DNA of 64,000 nt, from assembly GCA_026936325.1 (NCBI GenBank), contig JAPTHN010000003.1:49902511-49966510 (forward strand), in the 5' to 3' direction. The notes under the pieces are model-generated. The model had not been told where the DNA came from, made no database searches, and saw only the letters and a list, made by a program, of their open reading frames with translations. Source of the DNA: Platynereis dumerilii (taxonomy: Eukaryota; Annelida; Polychaeta; Phyllodocida; Nereididae). Position numbers and translations under genes: made by a program. Of the stretch, positions 23,787-35,110 are shown in pieces (within the stretch, counting starts at the first letter, position 1; every line of letters starts with the position of its first letter).

Positions 23787-24300
23787 CATTACCAGTAAGT
23801 TCCACATTACTTCAAGTGGTTGTAAAATCTTTACACCTCTTGTACCATACTATGATCTAGACTGTTTAGAAGTGTTTAGTTCTAAGATATCCTGACTTCA
23901 AGTCGGACTCCTTGCGATTTAATGTGTCAGCCACTTGTAAATGGGGCGAGACCTACTAGGGCAATTTTAGCCTAATTGAGTATTGATTGGCAGCCTGCAA
24001 ACTAGAAGGGGGTAGCAAGTAGGAATTGCCTTTAATATTGATACAGAAAAACACGTGTGATCTGACTTTAAATTAGGGGTATCAATAATACTGCGGTCGA
24101 CTGGATGATTTGTCAGAATTTTGTAAATACATGTATACTGGTAGGACGTGTTCTAATATAATGTGAAGTTGTTCAATTATTGACTTTTTGGAAAAATACC
24201 AGGTAATACTAGGCATGACAAGTACTTCCCTTGTGTCATTTTCAAGGGTTAATAGATTATCCACATGGCAGTAAGGATCCACAGCTTGTTGCATTCTTTC
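23787..24300. other. Gene-free stretch
   Basis: Nothing recognised. Confidence 0.45.
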
Positions 24301-24376
24301 CATGTGTGGGATCTTTTACTTCCCAGCATAGAACTCCATGCAAGGGACTTCCAGTTATAAGTCCCATCCAAACAAC
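24301..24376 (-). repeat. Dispersed family F fragment
   Basis: On the minus strand it reads GGATGTTGTTTGGATGGGAC, then CTGGAAGTCCC, then AGTAAAAGATCCCACACATG. It shares a perfect 17-mer with 1520-1536. Confidence 0.55.
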
Positions 24377-25399
24377 ATCCAGAATGCTTTTCATGACAAA
24401 GTCGGGCCTAAGAAATTTATGGAAAGATGGATTTTATGGCTAGAGTAGGTTGGTAGGTAGGTTTTTTGCAGTACATCCCTCTCATTCTAGTTCTTGGTAT
24501 CCAGTAACTATCAAGGAAAGAACAAACATAGATTCTGACAGATGCAGCTTAACATCTGCATACAGAATATGTAGACCAAGTGACAGATTTTGAGGACATG
24601 TATATATATTTTTGCACACAATAACACTTGTAAATAGTGGAGCAATTTACAACATTTTCTGTACCCTCAGTTTGTTCTAAGGGCAATAAATTCAACAGAC
24701 AGTGTAATAGTATATTTTTCTGTACTGGCAATGTGTAATATATATTACTGGGATGGTCAGTTGCCCTATGTTTCGTGTTGAAAGGGTAATTAAGCCTATT
24801 CACCCTCTCAAGGGGGCTATTCACCACTTTCCAGTTTCGTGTGATACACCCATTTGGGGTGAGGCCACAGGTTTCCATTATGACCTGTTATCTTGGGGTA
24901 ATTACCCCATTTACATGTGGCTGGGGTGTCTTATTCTTACCAAGCTGTGCAAAGGTGTTAGAAGCTGTGATAGCAAGCTTGGAAATTGAATTTGGAGTCA
25001 GAGGGTGAAGATTTTTCATTGAAAATTGGAAATCTCGTTGAATTTGGCCTTTTCCATATAACAATTTTTTGCAGATGCTTTTACAAAACTATTTTCTTGA
25101 GCGACAAACATCAAAATTACAAACTTCCTATGGATGTCTTTGTAAATTAACATTTTTGATTCTTGTTTTTTAGAACAGTGACATCACAGGAATCAATTTG
25201 ATGTTCTCTTCGCTTGTTGTCTACTTGTAGAAATATCTGTTGCTCATATTTTTATGAAAACGGGACACATAATATTTAGTTATTGGCCAATGATTCCAGC
25301 CTCATGGGCCCTCATTATTTACCTCTGTATTTAGCATTAGCCTTAACTGAGTTAATTCTAGGCCCATTAAGACTGATTGGCTTCATCTTGCACAGGACG
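24377..25399. other. Gene-free stretch with a 14-bp palindrome
   Basis: GGGGTAATTACCCC at 24895-24908 is a perfect palindrome with a homeodomain-type TAATTA core. GGGGTAATT also appears near 53095 and 57998. No coding signal. Confidence 0.5.
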
Positions 25400-25419
25400 T
25401 GACGTCATCATGCGCACGC
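25400..25419. promoter_or_regulatory. CRE followed by an NRF1-like element
   Basis: TGACGTCA (25400-25407) is a full palindromic CREB/ATF site; TGCGCACGCA follows within 4 bp and resembles half of an NRF1 site. Both are CpG-containing, in AT-rich DNA. Confidence 0.4.
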
Positions 25420-25706
25420 AGAACTAGGTCAACTCAGCAGACGATAATTAGTCCAATTTATGGCAAACCACAATACAATCAAATAAAAAGTCTTGTTTTA
25501 ATGCATATTCCGTACTTTTGTAATTGGGATGTTTTAAAGCGGAAAAGTTAGATTTTTTTTAATGAAATGTCTGCGGAGTGCAGTTCTAAAGGTTTGTGCA
25601 GGGCCGAAATCTGAATATTTCTTAAACTCGTAGCAGTGGCTTTTGTACTAGATCCAAGTTTGATCCCTCAATTGACATATTTAGGGATGAATGCATCAAA
25701 GCTGCA

Positions 25707-25950
25707 GGACAGGGTCAGCCCAGTTAGCTCAGTCAGTAGAGCACTCACCTCACATGCGAGGGACCGGGGTTCAATCCCCAAGCTGGTCATCATGTCATTC
25801 TACGGCATTATCGTTCGCATCAGACATTAATTGGAGGTGCCGTGGGCCCAGCTGTAAATAAGTCTCTGACTTAGTCTAGGCCTATCAGTGTAGAGATAAT
25901 TTATGGGATGCGAAGGCCCTATCACCCAAATACCCACCGAGATGGGATCT
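25707..25950 (+). mobile_element. tRNA-Val-like SINE head (family E)
   Basis: TTAGCTCAGTCAGTAGAGC (A-box region), anticodon-like loop CTCACAT, and B-box GGGTTCAATCCCC. The acceptor stem does not pair and half the T stem is lost, so this is a degenerate tRNA-derived element, not a working tRNA gene. The body runs through GGTGCCGTGGGCCC and ends near GGCCCTATCACCC. Confidence 0.6.
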
Positions 25951-26814
25951 CGGACTATGAAAAACTATAATGCTTTCTCCTTAAATGTTCGCTATCTAAT
26001 CACTTGAGCTAAAGGGAAGGTCCCAAGCCAAGTGCTTAGGAGGCTAATAGGAGCAACCTATTTTACCCAACCCACTACATTCTAAGACCCATGTTTTGGT
26101 GAAAGTCTTCTAAAGATGTTGTTTTGTGTTTATAGTTTACATATATTTTGCTCTACTATAATAATTTATATAGGCCTATTCACACAATTTTTTTTCCAAT
26201 GGAAATATTGTTCTTATGATCATAAACTTTTTTTTTTCTTTTCATACACATTGGCTGTAGTTATTATAAAGTTGTGCTAAGTTGATTGAAATTTATGATA
26301 TGTTGTAAATGTTATACAAAGGTCAAACAAATATTTATCAAACATCTGTTTGGTAATTTTCTTATGTCAAGTGTATTTGCATGTCAAGTGTGTGTGACAG
26401 CTGTCAGTGGGTGGATTTGTCTCATACTATGATACTGGTTTGATGATGTGTTGAATGTATGTAATGTATTGAAATGTATAAATGGAAAGTTTTAAATGTT
26501 CTGAATTGATTTTTGAAAGTGTATTTTATTGTGAAGTTAGTCGTAGGAATATAAGTTCACATTGGGTATGGTAGTAGTAGTAGTTTTGTTGACAACAGTC
26601 CAACTTGGTCAGAATTATTGGGTATACAAAAACGAATCGATAGTATTTCTTAAAAATGACTTTTTATTTTGTTTTTAGATGATCTTATGACTTGTATGTA
26701 CCACTACAGTAACTGTAAATACATTTTATTATCCATATTTATCGACAAATGGCCACTGACAAAAGTTACCGTTTTATTTTCTATCGCTGTAAAATAAAAT
26801 TGTATTTCTTATTC
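25951..26814. other. Gene-free AT-rich stretch
   Basis: Nothing recognised. Confidence 0.5.
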
Positions 26815-26936
26815 CTCAGTCAGTCAGTCCTACAATCATTCGAAACCAGTCGGTATGCAATTTCTGATCCAGTGTGCCATTCATTTATTCAGTCAGTCAG
26901 TCAGTCAGTCAGTCAGTCAGTCAGTCAGTTTGTGAT
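26815..26936 (+). repeat. CAGT tetranucleotide array
   Basis: Perfect CAGT units at about 26889-26930 and a shorter run at 26817; same quartet as the 13.3-kb array. Confidence 0.85.
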
Positions 26937-27984
26937 ATCATGAACTGTTTATAAAGAATTGAAGTATTGCCCTCCTTTTTTTCTTATTGTCTCTTTTTTT
27001 TTCTTATTTTGAATTCGAAACTATAAATGGAAGAATATTCTGACAAGCTTTTAGAGAAATTAAAAAATACTTTTTTTCGAATATCGCTCCAGGACACCTG
27101 GGGAGCTAATTAAAGTTGCTAAATGGGACATCGGTTTTATTTTCTTTTTTCGACGTCTTTCTTTTTCTAGTTGCGATTTTTTAATAGCGAACGACTACTT
27201 TACTTTGCGTGTGTCTATATTCCTTTAAGATATTGATTTTTCTAAAAAGGTTTAGTCTTTTTTCGTCTCAAAGAAGCAAATTTGGAAAATGGTGCATAAA
27301 AAGCCATTAGTTGCTTTATGTATACATTAGGGCCAGTCATTAGTCTGCTACAAAAGACAACTTCAAAGTAAAACGAAACGGCACTGAATTATGTAAATAC
27401 GAAATGAAAGAAAAAGAAGGAATTTGAAAGAAAAAATCATAGTAAATTCATATCAGAATTTTTTGAAGAACTTCAATAGAAAGAATCTAAATCTCTACAA
27501 CAAGAAAAAAATCTCATAGTAAATGTTATGAAAGACTGAGGCAAAAATAGGCAAAAATCACAATGATGTTGGCATGCCATTTACATTTCATCAGGCATGT
27601 GAGCAAATTAGATTACATGAATTGCTCTGAGTCAGAAAAGACGAAACGGCAAAATGAGAGGGAGACTGACTCCCTGGCAAATACGGATTGTCAGCCACGA
27701 AATTGTATTCTCCACAATTTTTCCTCTTATATGGTCCCTATAGACCATTGCTTAAGATTATGTAGGAATCAGAATATCTTGCTCTTTTTTGGTTCTGTAT
27801 AGTTTTTTGTGGATTTTTTTCCTTGTTATTTCTTTCTATTACTTCCCTTCCTTGATTGGTTGATATATTTATTTTACTTTTTCACAACAGCCTGCAGCCT
27901 ATATGCGGATAACCAAAATGGCAAAGGAGTTGAGTTGCTCCTCTTGAGACCCAGGTTTGATCTTACCGTTTTAAAATCATGCAC
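26937..27984. other. Gene-free AT-rich stretch
   Basis: Small frames are AT-driven; nothing recognised. Confidence 0.5.
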
Positions 27985-28178
27985 TGGAACTGGGCTTTAG
28001 ATCAGTTGGTAGTGCATTGGATTTTCAATCGCTGCCTCTCGGGTCTGATTCCAGCTCTTGCCTGGCTACCTAGACCAATGTTGGACAGCGGTTTGAATCA
28101 TCCTTCACATCATTGCTGTTTCCTCCTTTTGTCCCTGTATGTGCAGGACTTGAAGCCCTTATCATCCATTCAATAGCC
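27985..28178 (+). mobile_element. Family A SINE, copy 5
   Basis: Diverged: GATCAGTTGGTAGTGCATTG head, GATTCCAGCTCTTGCCTGG, GTTGGACAGCGGTTTGAATC body, and a shortened GCAGGACTTGAAGCCC tail. Confidence 0.8.
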
Positions 28179-28710
28179 TTAGAATGAGTAACTTCAGGTA
28201 ATCTTCTGTGCTTGCCTATTCCCCTGAACTTTTGAAATAGCATTGACGTCTAGGGTTCGATTTTAAAAAAGAGCATCACATTTTTAAATACCTTTTAACG
28301 AAGCAGACAAATGCTTTTTTATCCTATAAATTTGCTTCTGTGTCATAAAAGAAAAGAAATATCATAAGTCAGTATGTCGCAGACCTCTCTGTTCACACAG
28401 ATCTGAAGAACTTAATCTGTCTTGCCACTATTTCTTCTCTTGGACAAGCTGTTTATAGGCTTTTCTATGAACTTGACTTTTTGTGGACAAACAAACACTC
28501 TATTTTTTCATGAAATTCTCAAGTATTTTGATTAAAATCTGATAGGGTAAATACCAACAAGGACAAGGGGTAAATATCCAGTTATGTTGTATTTGGGGTC
28601 ATGGGTCAAGTTTGGGGCAAAGGTAGGTGCCCAAGGGGTGTCTTTTGACCTAGAACACGTGTCATACTTTGGGGGTAAAATTAGAGGGTAGGGACTCCTG
28701 ACCTTCCATC

Positions 28711-28723
28711 AGGTCAAAGGTCA
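28711..28723 (+). promoter_or_regulatory. Perfect DR1 nuclear-receptor element
   Basis: AGGTCAAAGGTCA is the ideal direct repeat with one-base spacing bound by RXR/HNF4/COUP-TF-type receptors. TGACC follows at once. Whether it is bound is unknown. Confidence 0.45.
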
Positions 28724-29014
28724 CTGACCCCAATTCTGCCTAAAGCATTGTGATTCCCGACAATATTATTGTTCACAGAAATTTTATGGATTTGTTCAGT
28801 TATACAGACTTTGGATAGTTTGTTTTATATGAAAGCTTGTAATTCTAGAAGATGATTTTCTGAAATATATAGTCTGTTGGTATTGTAGAGTAGCCATTGC
28901 ATTGTTGTTTTTTTTTGTAATTTTGTTTTTGTGTCAGAAAATAGTGATATGATAATTTGAAAAGTAATGGCGAATGTTTTATTTCAAGATGGATAGTCGC
29001 CGTACACTTAAATG

Positions 29015-29222
29015 AGTGTCTGGGGCTGGCTCAGTGGTTACATGCTATAGCTGCTCTCTGGGCCTCGAGTTTGATTCCAGACCGGGCAACGCATGTCAGA
29101 CAGATGTTTCATCCTGAGCCAAGAGTGCATCTCACCTCATCAGCTCATTACCATGGTCCTTGCCTGTCCTGCTAAGCCTTGTCTGCGTATAAATACAGGA
29201 AGTAAAGTCCTTTCAAACCCAC
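29015..29222 (+). mobile_element. Family B SINE, full length
   Basis: GGCTGGCTCAGTGGTTACAT head, B-box-like GTTTGATTCCAG, ACAGATGTTTCATCCTGAGC body, ACCATGGTCCTTGCCTGTCC, tail AAATACAGGAAGTAAAG. Confidence 0.85.
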
Positions 29223-29430
29223 TCTGGCCTGAAATGCTTCTATCTACATCTAGCTACTGAAAAACAAGAATTTTAGTGACAGAGTGACAATGATCATGGT
29301 TACCACTCAATGTCTATCTTTTGTATGTATAGATGTATAAACATTGCTACAAAATTTCATTATGTCATGCTGTCATGTATAATGTATACAGTGTGTCATG
29401 TCCTGTCTGTGTAAATGTCATGTTGACGTT

Positions 29431-29491
29431 GTTTACGTCACTTGACCCTGACCTTTGACCTCAATATCAACTAGGTCAAGGTCACGTAAAC
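29431..29491. promoter_or_regulatory. Inverted repeat with a DR1 and an ERR-type half-site
   Basis: GTTTACGTCACTTGACC on the left pairs with GGTCAAGGTCACGTAAAC on the right. Inside, TGACCTTTGACCT (29449-29461) is a perfect DR1 in reverse, and TCAAGGTCA is the extended half-site of ERR/SF-1 receptors. It could be a real receptor-binding cluster or a small MITE. Confidence 0.45.
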
Positions 29492-30020
29492 AGTTATCTG
29501 CCTATTACTAACATTAGAGTCAATAGAGTGTAGGCGACGTGCTATTGGGCCTATTACTGAACCTTCATTAGTTAGCAAAGGAGGGCATAGAATCGAATAG
29601 GCCCATTTGTTAAAGGGATTGCCCATTGCTGATGAGAAATGGGTGCGAATATTGCAAAAATGAATGACACGGTCATGTTTGTGTCACCCACGAAATATGT
29701 GCTGGTTGTAAGCTGTCAGGACATAAAATATGTGTTTGCCAAACCTGCTTTTTTCCAATAAGCAACTTGTGTCTAATTTTGGTGATATATGGCTCTGGCA
29801 GAATGATGTATAGTTTTGTCAGAATATTATGGTGGACGATATTTTCAAATTATAAAGGCCAACAAATATTATACACATATATAGGTCTTTCAGCGACGTT
29901 AGCATTACAAAATGTAAGAATTCAACTAAATTTTCCTATTGCAAAAGAATGACAATTCACCCCTGCACACTATTTGACCACAAGATGGAGCTGCCGCTGC
30001 CCACTGATGAGGAAAGTCAT
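29492..30020. other. Gene-free stretch
   Basis: A short inverted pair, GGGCCTATT and AATAGGCCC, lies about 60 bp apart near 29550-29605. Nothing else is seen. Confidence 0.45.
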
Positions 30021-30140
30021 GGGTGTTGGGGTTTACGTCATGTATTTTTGTCTGACCAGGCTAACCAGGACAGGCAGGGACCATGGTTATAACATAAGGC
30101 ACACAGAACAATTTTCTAATGTGGGTTGCCTGGGCCACGT
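30021..30140 (-). mobile_element. Family B SINE, partial, minus strand
   Basis: Complement shows CAACCCACATTAGA, then ATGGTCCCTGCCTGTCC, then TACATGACGTAAACCCC. The tRNA head is missing or too diverged to see. Confidence 0.7.
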
Positions 30141-31554
30141 TTAAAACGCTGATCAGGACAGAAAACTACCACCTCATTCACATTTTGAAAAGGCAGAAAG
30201 CAATGGCAATGAGGCTATTTTAAAATTTAGAAATTAGAAAAATGAAGTAAGAAACAGGACAGAACTATCTGGCTTAACAGATTACTTGAAAAGTCAGTTT
30301 GTTATTTCTGACCAAAAAAAAAAATTATCAATATTGTATTATGTTGATCTGTCTAAACCTGATAATTCCTTCGGTCTTCCATTTATTTCTAACATTTCAT
30401 CCATGGCTTTGATAGTTCATTTCTAAAACTATATACACAACTTCCTCACTGAACTTCTGTCACCAAGAGCACCCAGAAATATACTCCTATTTCATCTCAG
30501 TTTAATCATCCTGACATCCTGAATATAATAAAAGATGCAAATGTACAGGAAGCCAACCCAAGTTAATTCCTCCTAAATAAAATTTCAAATTCACTAAATT
30601 TAGATTATTGTTTATTTTGATAGTTGTCTTGGATTTGGATTATGATTCACAATATTTTCAATATAATATTTGTTTATGCTAAACATTGCCTTTTAATAAT
30701 ATGGATAATCAATGGTGTACTGAATAAATTTAAATATAGATTTGATTTAATATGCAAGGCACGAAGTACACTTAAATACATCAATCAATTTCCAACATGA
30801 TGGTGAAACATTTATAGATTTTTGTTTACTTTTCAATTTTTTGTTTTACAAATGTAATATAACTAACTTTTTTATCTAGCCTGACTTATATGATATTTCA
30901 GCTTTGGTTTTGCAAGCAACTATCATGTAGTTAGTTAGCTTCGCTCTTTAATTCGACTAAAATATATTATGGAAAGTTGACTTTCAATTTGTTATTTTCT
31001 TTTTCTTTTGTTTTTATAATTTAAAAAATATGGTATTATTTTCTCTTTCATATTTGTGTTTACCTTTTTTTCAAGATTACGTAAGAGCTAACCTTTTGTC
31101 GATTCAAAATTAGCTATTCTGACAGCTTTCAAAATCTTTTAAAATTTGATTTGTCTATTAGTTTATTTTTGTATTTTGTTTGTACCTTTTTTTCTAGATT
31201 GCGTAAGAGCTAACCTTTTGACGATTCAAAATTAGCTATTCCTGACAGCTTTCGTACTCTTTTAAGATTTGATTCCTCTATTATATATTTTTTTCAATCT
31301 TGACTTATTATTTTTCTATTATCCTTTTAATTTGCTGTTTGATTAGCTCATGTTATTTTTGGCAAGTCTAGTTTTTCACCCATATGTTATCAACATGCTT
31401 CATTGCTTGTAGTCATTATAAGGCACGTGCACCTGCCCCCTTTTTGCCACCCACCCCCCTCCCTGGATGACCCCCCCTCCTTACAGAATTACCCAGGGGT
31501 GTTGTAAATGTGTTGTTAAATTGACCGTATTTTATTCCCTGTCCCTTTGTAGTA
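30141..31554. other. Gene-free AT-rich stretch with a 122-bp direct duplication
   Basis: About 31061-31165 and 31183-31285 are tandem copies sharing GTAAGAGCTAACCTTTTG and ATTCAAAATTAGCTATTC. No coding signal. Confidence 0.65.
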
Positions 31555-31649
31555 AATATGTTACTATAAAACATGAGTTACTGATAGGCATGAATAACCA
31601 TGAAGAGTGGTTATTAAACAAGTGCAGCCCTCTCCGTCCAGTTCTTTGA
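31555..31649 (-). repeat. Dispersed family D copy 4
   Basis: GTGCAGCCCTCT with AGTTCTTTGAGTGG is the reverse of the family D end; abuts the next SINE. Confidence 0.5.
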
Positions 31650-31952
31650 GTGGTTTGGTTCAGCGGTAAACCATTGGCCTTCTAACGCTAGATCCTACAT
31701 AGATTATATTTTTGTCAAATGCTGAATTGTTCGAAAGTATGACCAATAGCCTTTACTTGGAAAAAAAAAACTCTCCTGCGAAAGTTTTTTGGGTCTTGGG
31801 TTCAATTCCCGACATAAGCTACCCATGTACAATAGAGGTTGCCGCTAGCTCCACTGGTGCACCTCATCTCATTGCCGTAATCCCCGCCTGTCCTGTTAAG
31901 CTGTATCCAGGCCTAAATACAGGACGTAAAGCCCCAACCACATCACCATAAT
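31650..31952 (+). mobile_element. Family B SINE with an internal insertion of about 100 bp
   Basis: TGGTTCAGCGGTAAACCATT head; B-box GGTTCAATTCCC is delayed by about 100 bp of unrelated AT-rich sequence. Downstream body GCACCTCATCTCATTGCCGT and tail TACAGGACGTAAAGCCCC are normal. Confidence 0.75.
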
Positions 31953-33410
31953 GCTGTTAATTTGCTGTCAACACACTAAGCATATTTGCCGTGCTTTCAT
32001 CTTTTTGTCAATATTTTTCAATCTGAAACATAGTTTTGACAATGAAAAAGGATTAGCAAGGCTTATTTCATCCTACTGTGGATATTAAAACACACATGGT
32101 AAAAACGATTTGTTTGGGTTTAAGCCCTTATCTGAATTGGAATATTTCTGTATTGCTGAATTTATGAAATGAAGGAACTTGTCAATTTTAGACATCCTTA
32201 ATGTTTAGAATATCCAGCCCATATATGTCAGTTCCCATATTTTTAAAATGCACTTATAAGTGGCTTTTATTATATTTATCTCCTGTAGAAACTAGGCTTG
32301 ATTTATAATTCTGGTATTTATAAACTATTTTATTATGTCTTAAATTTTCAGTTTGTTTGTCTGATATTTTATATTTGACACACTCTTTGAATAACTGAAA
32401 CATAAAGTTTAATTTATGATGCCATAAAAACACAGCTTCCTATAAATTCATAATGAATTATGTCAACCTTAAAATGCAGCAATTTCACGGCTATTTACTG
32501 AAAGCTACACTCGGTTGGATTTATCACAAATTTTAATGTCATGTGCAATTACAAATTTCAGGGCTGAATGATTTAGATAATGACTTTAAGGCCTTCTCTG
32601 TGGGCCCAGAAACAAGTGACGTCATCATTTTCTGTGTAAATAGAGTGCAGGTGCTGCCTGTAATATCTGATTTTGATCAATGTTGATTTGGGCTTGATTC
32701 ACTTTTTTTGTTGTTGCCAAAAATGTGATTGAATAGCTTTCAAAATGATTAAACTGTTGAGGTGCAGTGTCTTTTTTCAAACAATTCAATAGATTACAAA
32801 ACATTTTAAACAGAATTTTAACAAGTTCATTAGAAAATGTATGGAAAAAGATAATAGCTAGTGTGATCTGTACACTACAAATTCAGAGTTTCTCACAATT
32901 AAAACTGTATTTGTCTAACTGATATGCTGTATTTTAGTTATTTTGTATTTACAAGTTATTGGGCTCATGATGTCATTGTCTACTCTTTCAAATTATTTCC
33001 AAATGGTTATTTTTTGTAAAAATCGTAAGCTTTGAAGATGTTATTAACATCATGTTGTTCATTTCAGCCTTTGACAATCTATCTATTAAGTACTATAGAC
33101 TATTGTAATATTTTGTTATAATATCATGTTGATGTAAAAATTACATTAATGGTACAGCTTTTGTGGTGCTTTCAATAGCTTTTATCAAATACATTTACAT
33201 TGTACAGTAATAGCTACTTAACTATCTGAATGACAATGCCTTATTCAACACTATGGTATTTATAGCATGTATTGTTATTGAAATGGTCCTTTTGTTGTTG
33301 TTTATGGTGATAATGTTGTTTATGGCTGAAGTAATTGCTTGTCCTGTTGTTTGTTGGACTGCTACAAGGCCTGTAAAGATATTGTCCTTTTTATTGAAGA
33401 AATTGAGAGC
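31953..33410. other. Gene-free AT-rich stretch
   Basis: One palindromic CRE, TGACGTCA, at 32617-32624. No coding signal. Confidence 0.5.
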
Positions 33411-33512
33411 GGGGTAAGCCCAGGTTGTTGCACTCTAGTTTACAGTCGCTGAGTCCCGGGTTCGCTTAAACTCAGGGCATGTCACCAAGACTTTATGTTG
33501 GACTGCAGTTTC
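33411..33512 (+). mobile_element. Family A SINE head fragment, copy 6
   Basis: GAGTCCCGGGTTCGC (B-box), then GTCACCAAGACT, then ATGTTGGACTGCAGTTTC, where it stops at the start of the next SINE. Confidence 0.65.
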
Positions 33513-33714
33513 GGGGGGAGGGTTGGTCTAGTGCTAGCGTGCTGGACTGCCAATCGCTGGGTCCGGGGTTCGAATCCTGCTCTTGCCGGGTCACCTGGGC
33601 CTATGTTGGATGGCTGTTTCAATCATCCTTTGCATCATTGCCATGTCCTCCTGTCCTAATTAGCCTACCCAGTGCCTAAATACAGGACGTAAAGCCCCAA
33701 TCATCCATCCATCC
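33513..33714 (+). mobile_element. Family A SINE, copy 7, nearly intact
   Basis: GGGGGGAGGGTTGGTCTAGT, intact B-box GGGTTCGAATCC, GGTCACCTGGGCCTATGTTG, TACAGGACGTAAAGCCCC and an ATCC tail. One of the least diverged copies. It is inserted after the family A fragment in the same orientation. Confidence 0.9.
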
Positions 33715-34850
33715 GCCGGAAGAAACGTGCATCTAACTGGTTGCCCTTGCCGGAATGTGACTGTAGATGTCCAACAAGCTATCGCTGGGCTAGGTTCTGG
33801 TCTATAAAATGTGAACAACAACCAGCAATCATATCAACTTTTTTGTCATATTAGCAGTGTGCTTATTTTTCTTAAATTCCTACAAGATGTTGTGAAATCG
33901 GACTACAACAATGAGTTTTGTTTGAGCTACCACGCGAACAATCTTCCGTTTGTCTTCAATTGGGTAAAATTGAGTAATTTCTGTGTTGACATGATGACAA
34001 ACTCAGGCAGAAAATCTAGCTTGCATTTGAATAATAAAATTGTCCAAGTAAATGCCTTGTATGGCTGTAGATGATATAATATGACTAGAAACATTCCCAA
34101 ATTTCTCTCCCTTACATCACTGACTCAATACTCCTTCTTCTAAAATGTCTTGCTATTGTTCTGCTGCTTGTTATTGTCCTGTTAGCCTCACCCCAATGGA
34201 CCCATAGAGACAGTGGCACACAGTAATGAGTTTTGTCCTATCAATCATTTGTCTGTTGTCCATCAATCAAGCCATTACTAATTCCATCAATCAGACCAAT
34301 GATCATCAATCAAAAGTTCATTTGCTTTCAGGACACTGAGCACAGAATACACAAGGAGATATAATACAACCATACTATTTGGCCATATCATTTGGTAATA
34401 TCCTTTGACAATATCCTCTGGTAATGTCATGATATCATTTGATTAGCATCATTGTCCAGGGAAGGCTCATAAACTAATGTTACATGTAACCCAGGGAGTA
34501 TAGGGTTATCAGCAGCATTGGTGATAAGAATGATCTGATAGCAGAAATGGATTAATGAATGGAGTAGGTTGTTGATTCTAACATGAGATTGGCTTTCTAC
34601 TATGAGTGGTTAGATACAGTACAAACTTATTGGTAAAAAGAGAAAGCTACTTTAACGTCATCTTCTGTTTGAAACTGGAAGGTTGGCAAATGAATGAATG
34701 AATGTATGAATCAACGATGAATGACTATTTATTGACAACTTACAAATTTACAATACGTTAAGATAAAATTTCGACAAACAATATCCACTAAAGTAAGATG
34801 AAGGAAGAGCTCTCGGTAGATATTTACTATTCCTTATTGGGGGTGCCCTT
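33715..34850. other. Gene-free stretch
   Basis: An 87-codon frame at 33811-34074 shows no known domain and follows AT composition; I do not call it. Confidence 0.45.
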
Positions 34851-34852
34851 CC

Positions 34853-34905
34853 AGATAGGTAGATAGATAGATAGATAGATAGAAAGATAGATAGTAGATA
34901 GATAG

Positions 34906-34968
<63 letters not shown>

Positions 34969-34972
34969 ATAG
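34853..34972 (+). repeat. GATA microsatellite
   Basis: About 25 GATA units with a few interruptions (AAAGATAG, TAGTAGATAG). Confidence 0.95.
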
Positions 34973-35005
34973 TAACTCATGTAAGACACGTATCATCAGG
35001 TTTCA

Positions 35006-35110
35006 TTATGTGCCTAGGGTGCACCTCACCCTATGACTGTGGTCCCTGCCTGTCCTGTTTAGCCCTCTCAGTGCAAAAATATAGGACATTAAGCCCTACC
35101 AACCCAACCC
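35006..35110 (+). mobile_element. Family B SINE, 5'-truncated
   Basis: Begins at GTGCACCTCACCCTATGA; GTCCCTGCCTGTCCTG and ATAGGACATTAAGCCCTA follow. Confidence 0.75.

Noticed and set aside
25707-25785. A functional tRNA-Val (CAC) gene
   Set aside because: Acceptor stem and half of the T stem do not pair, and a SINE-like body follows.
33811-34074. 87-codon frame as an exon
   Set aside because: Codon use follows AT composition, splice signals are weak and no family is recognised.
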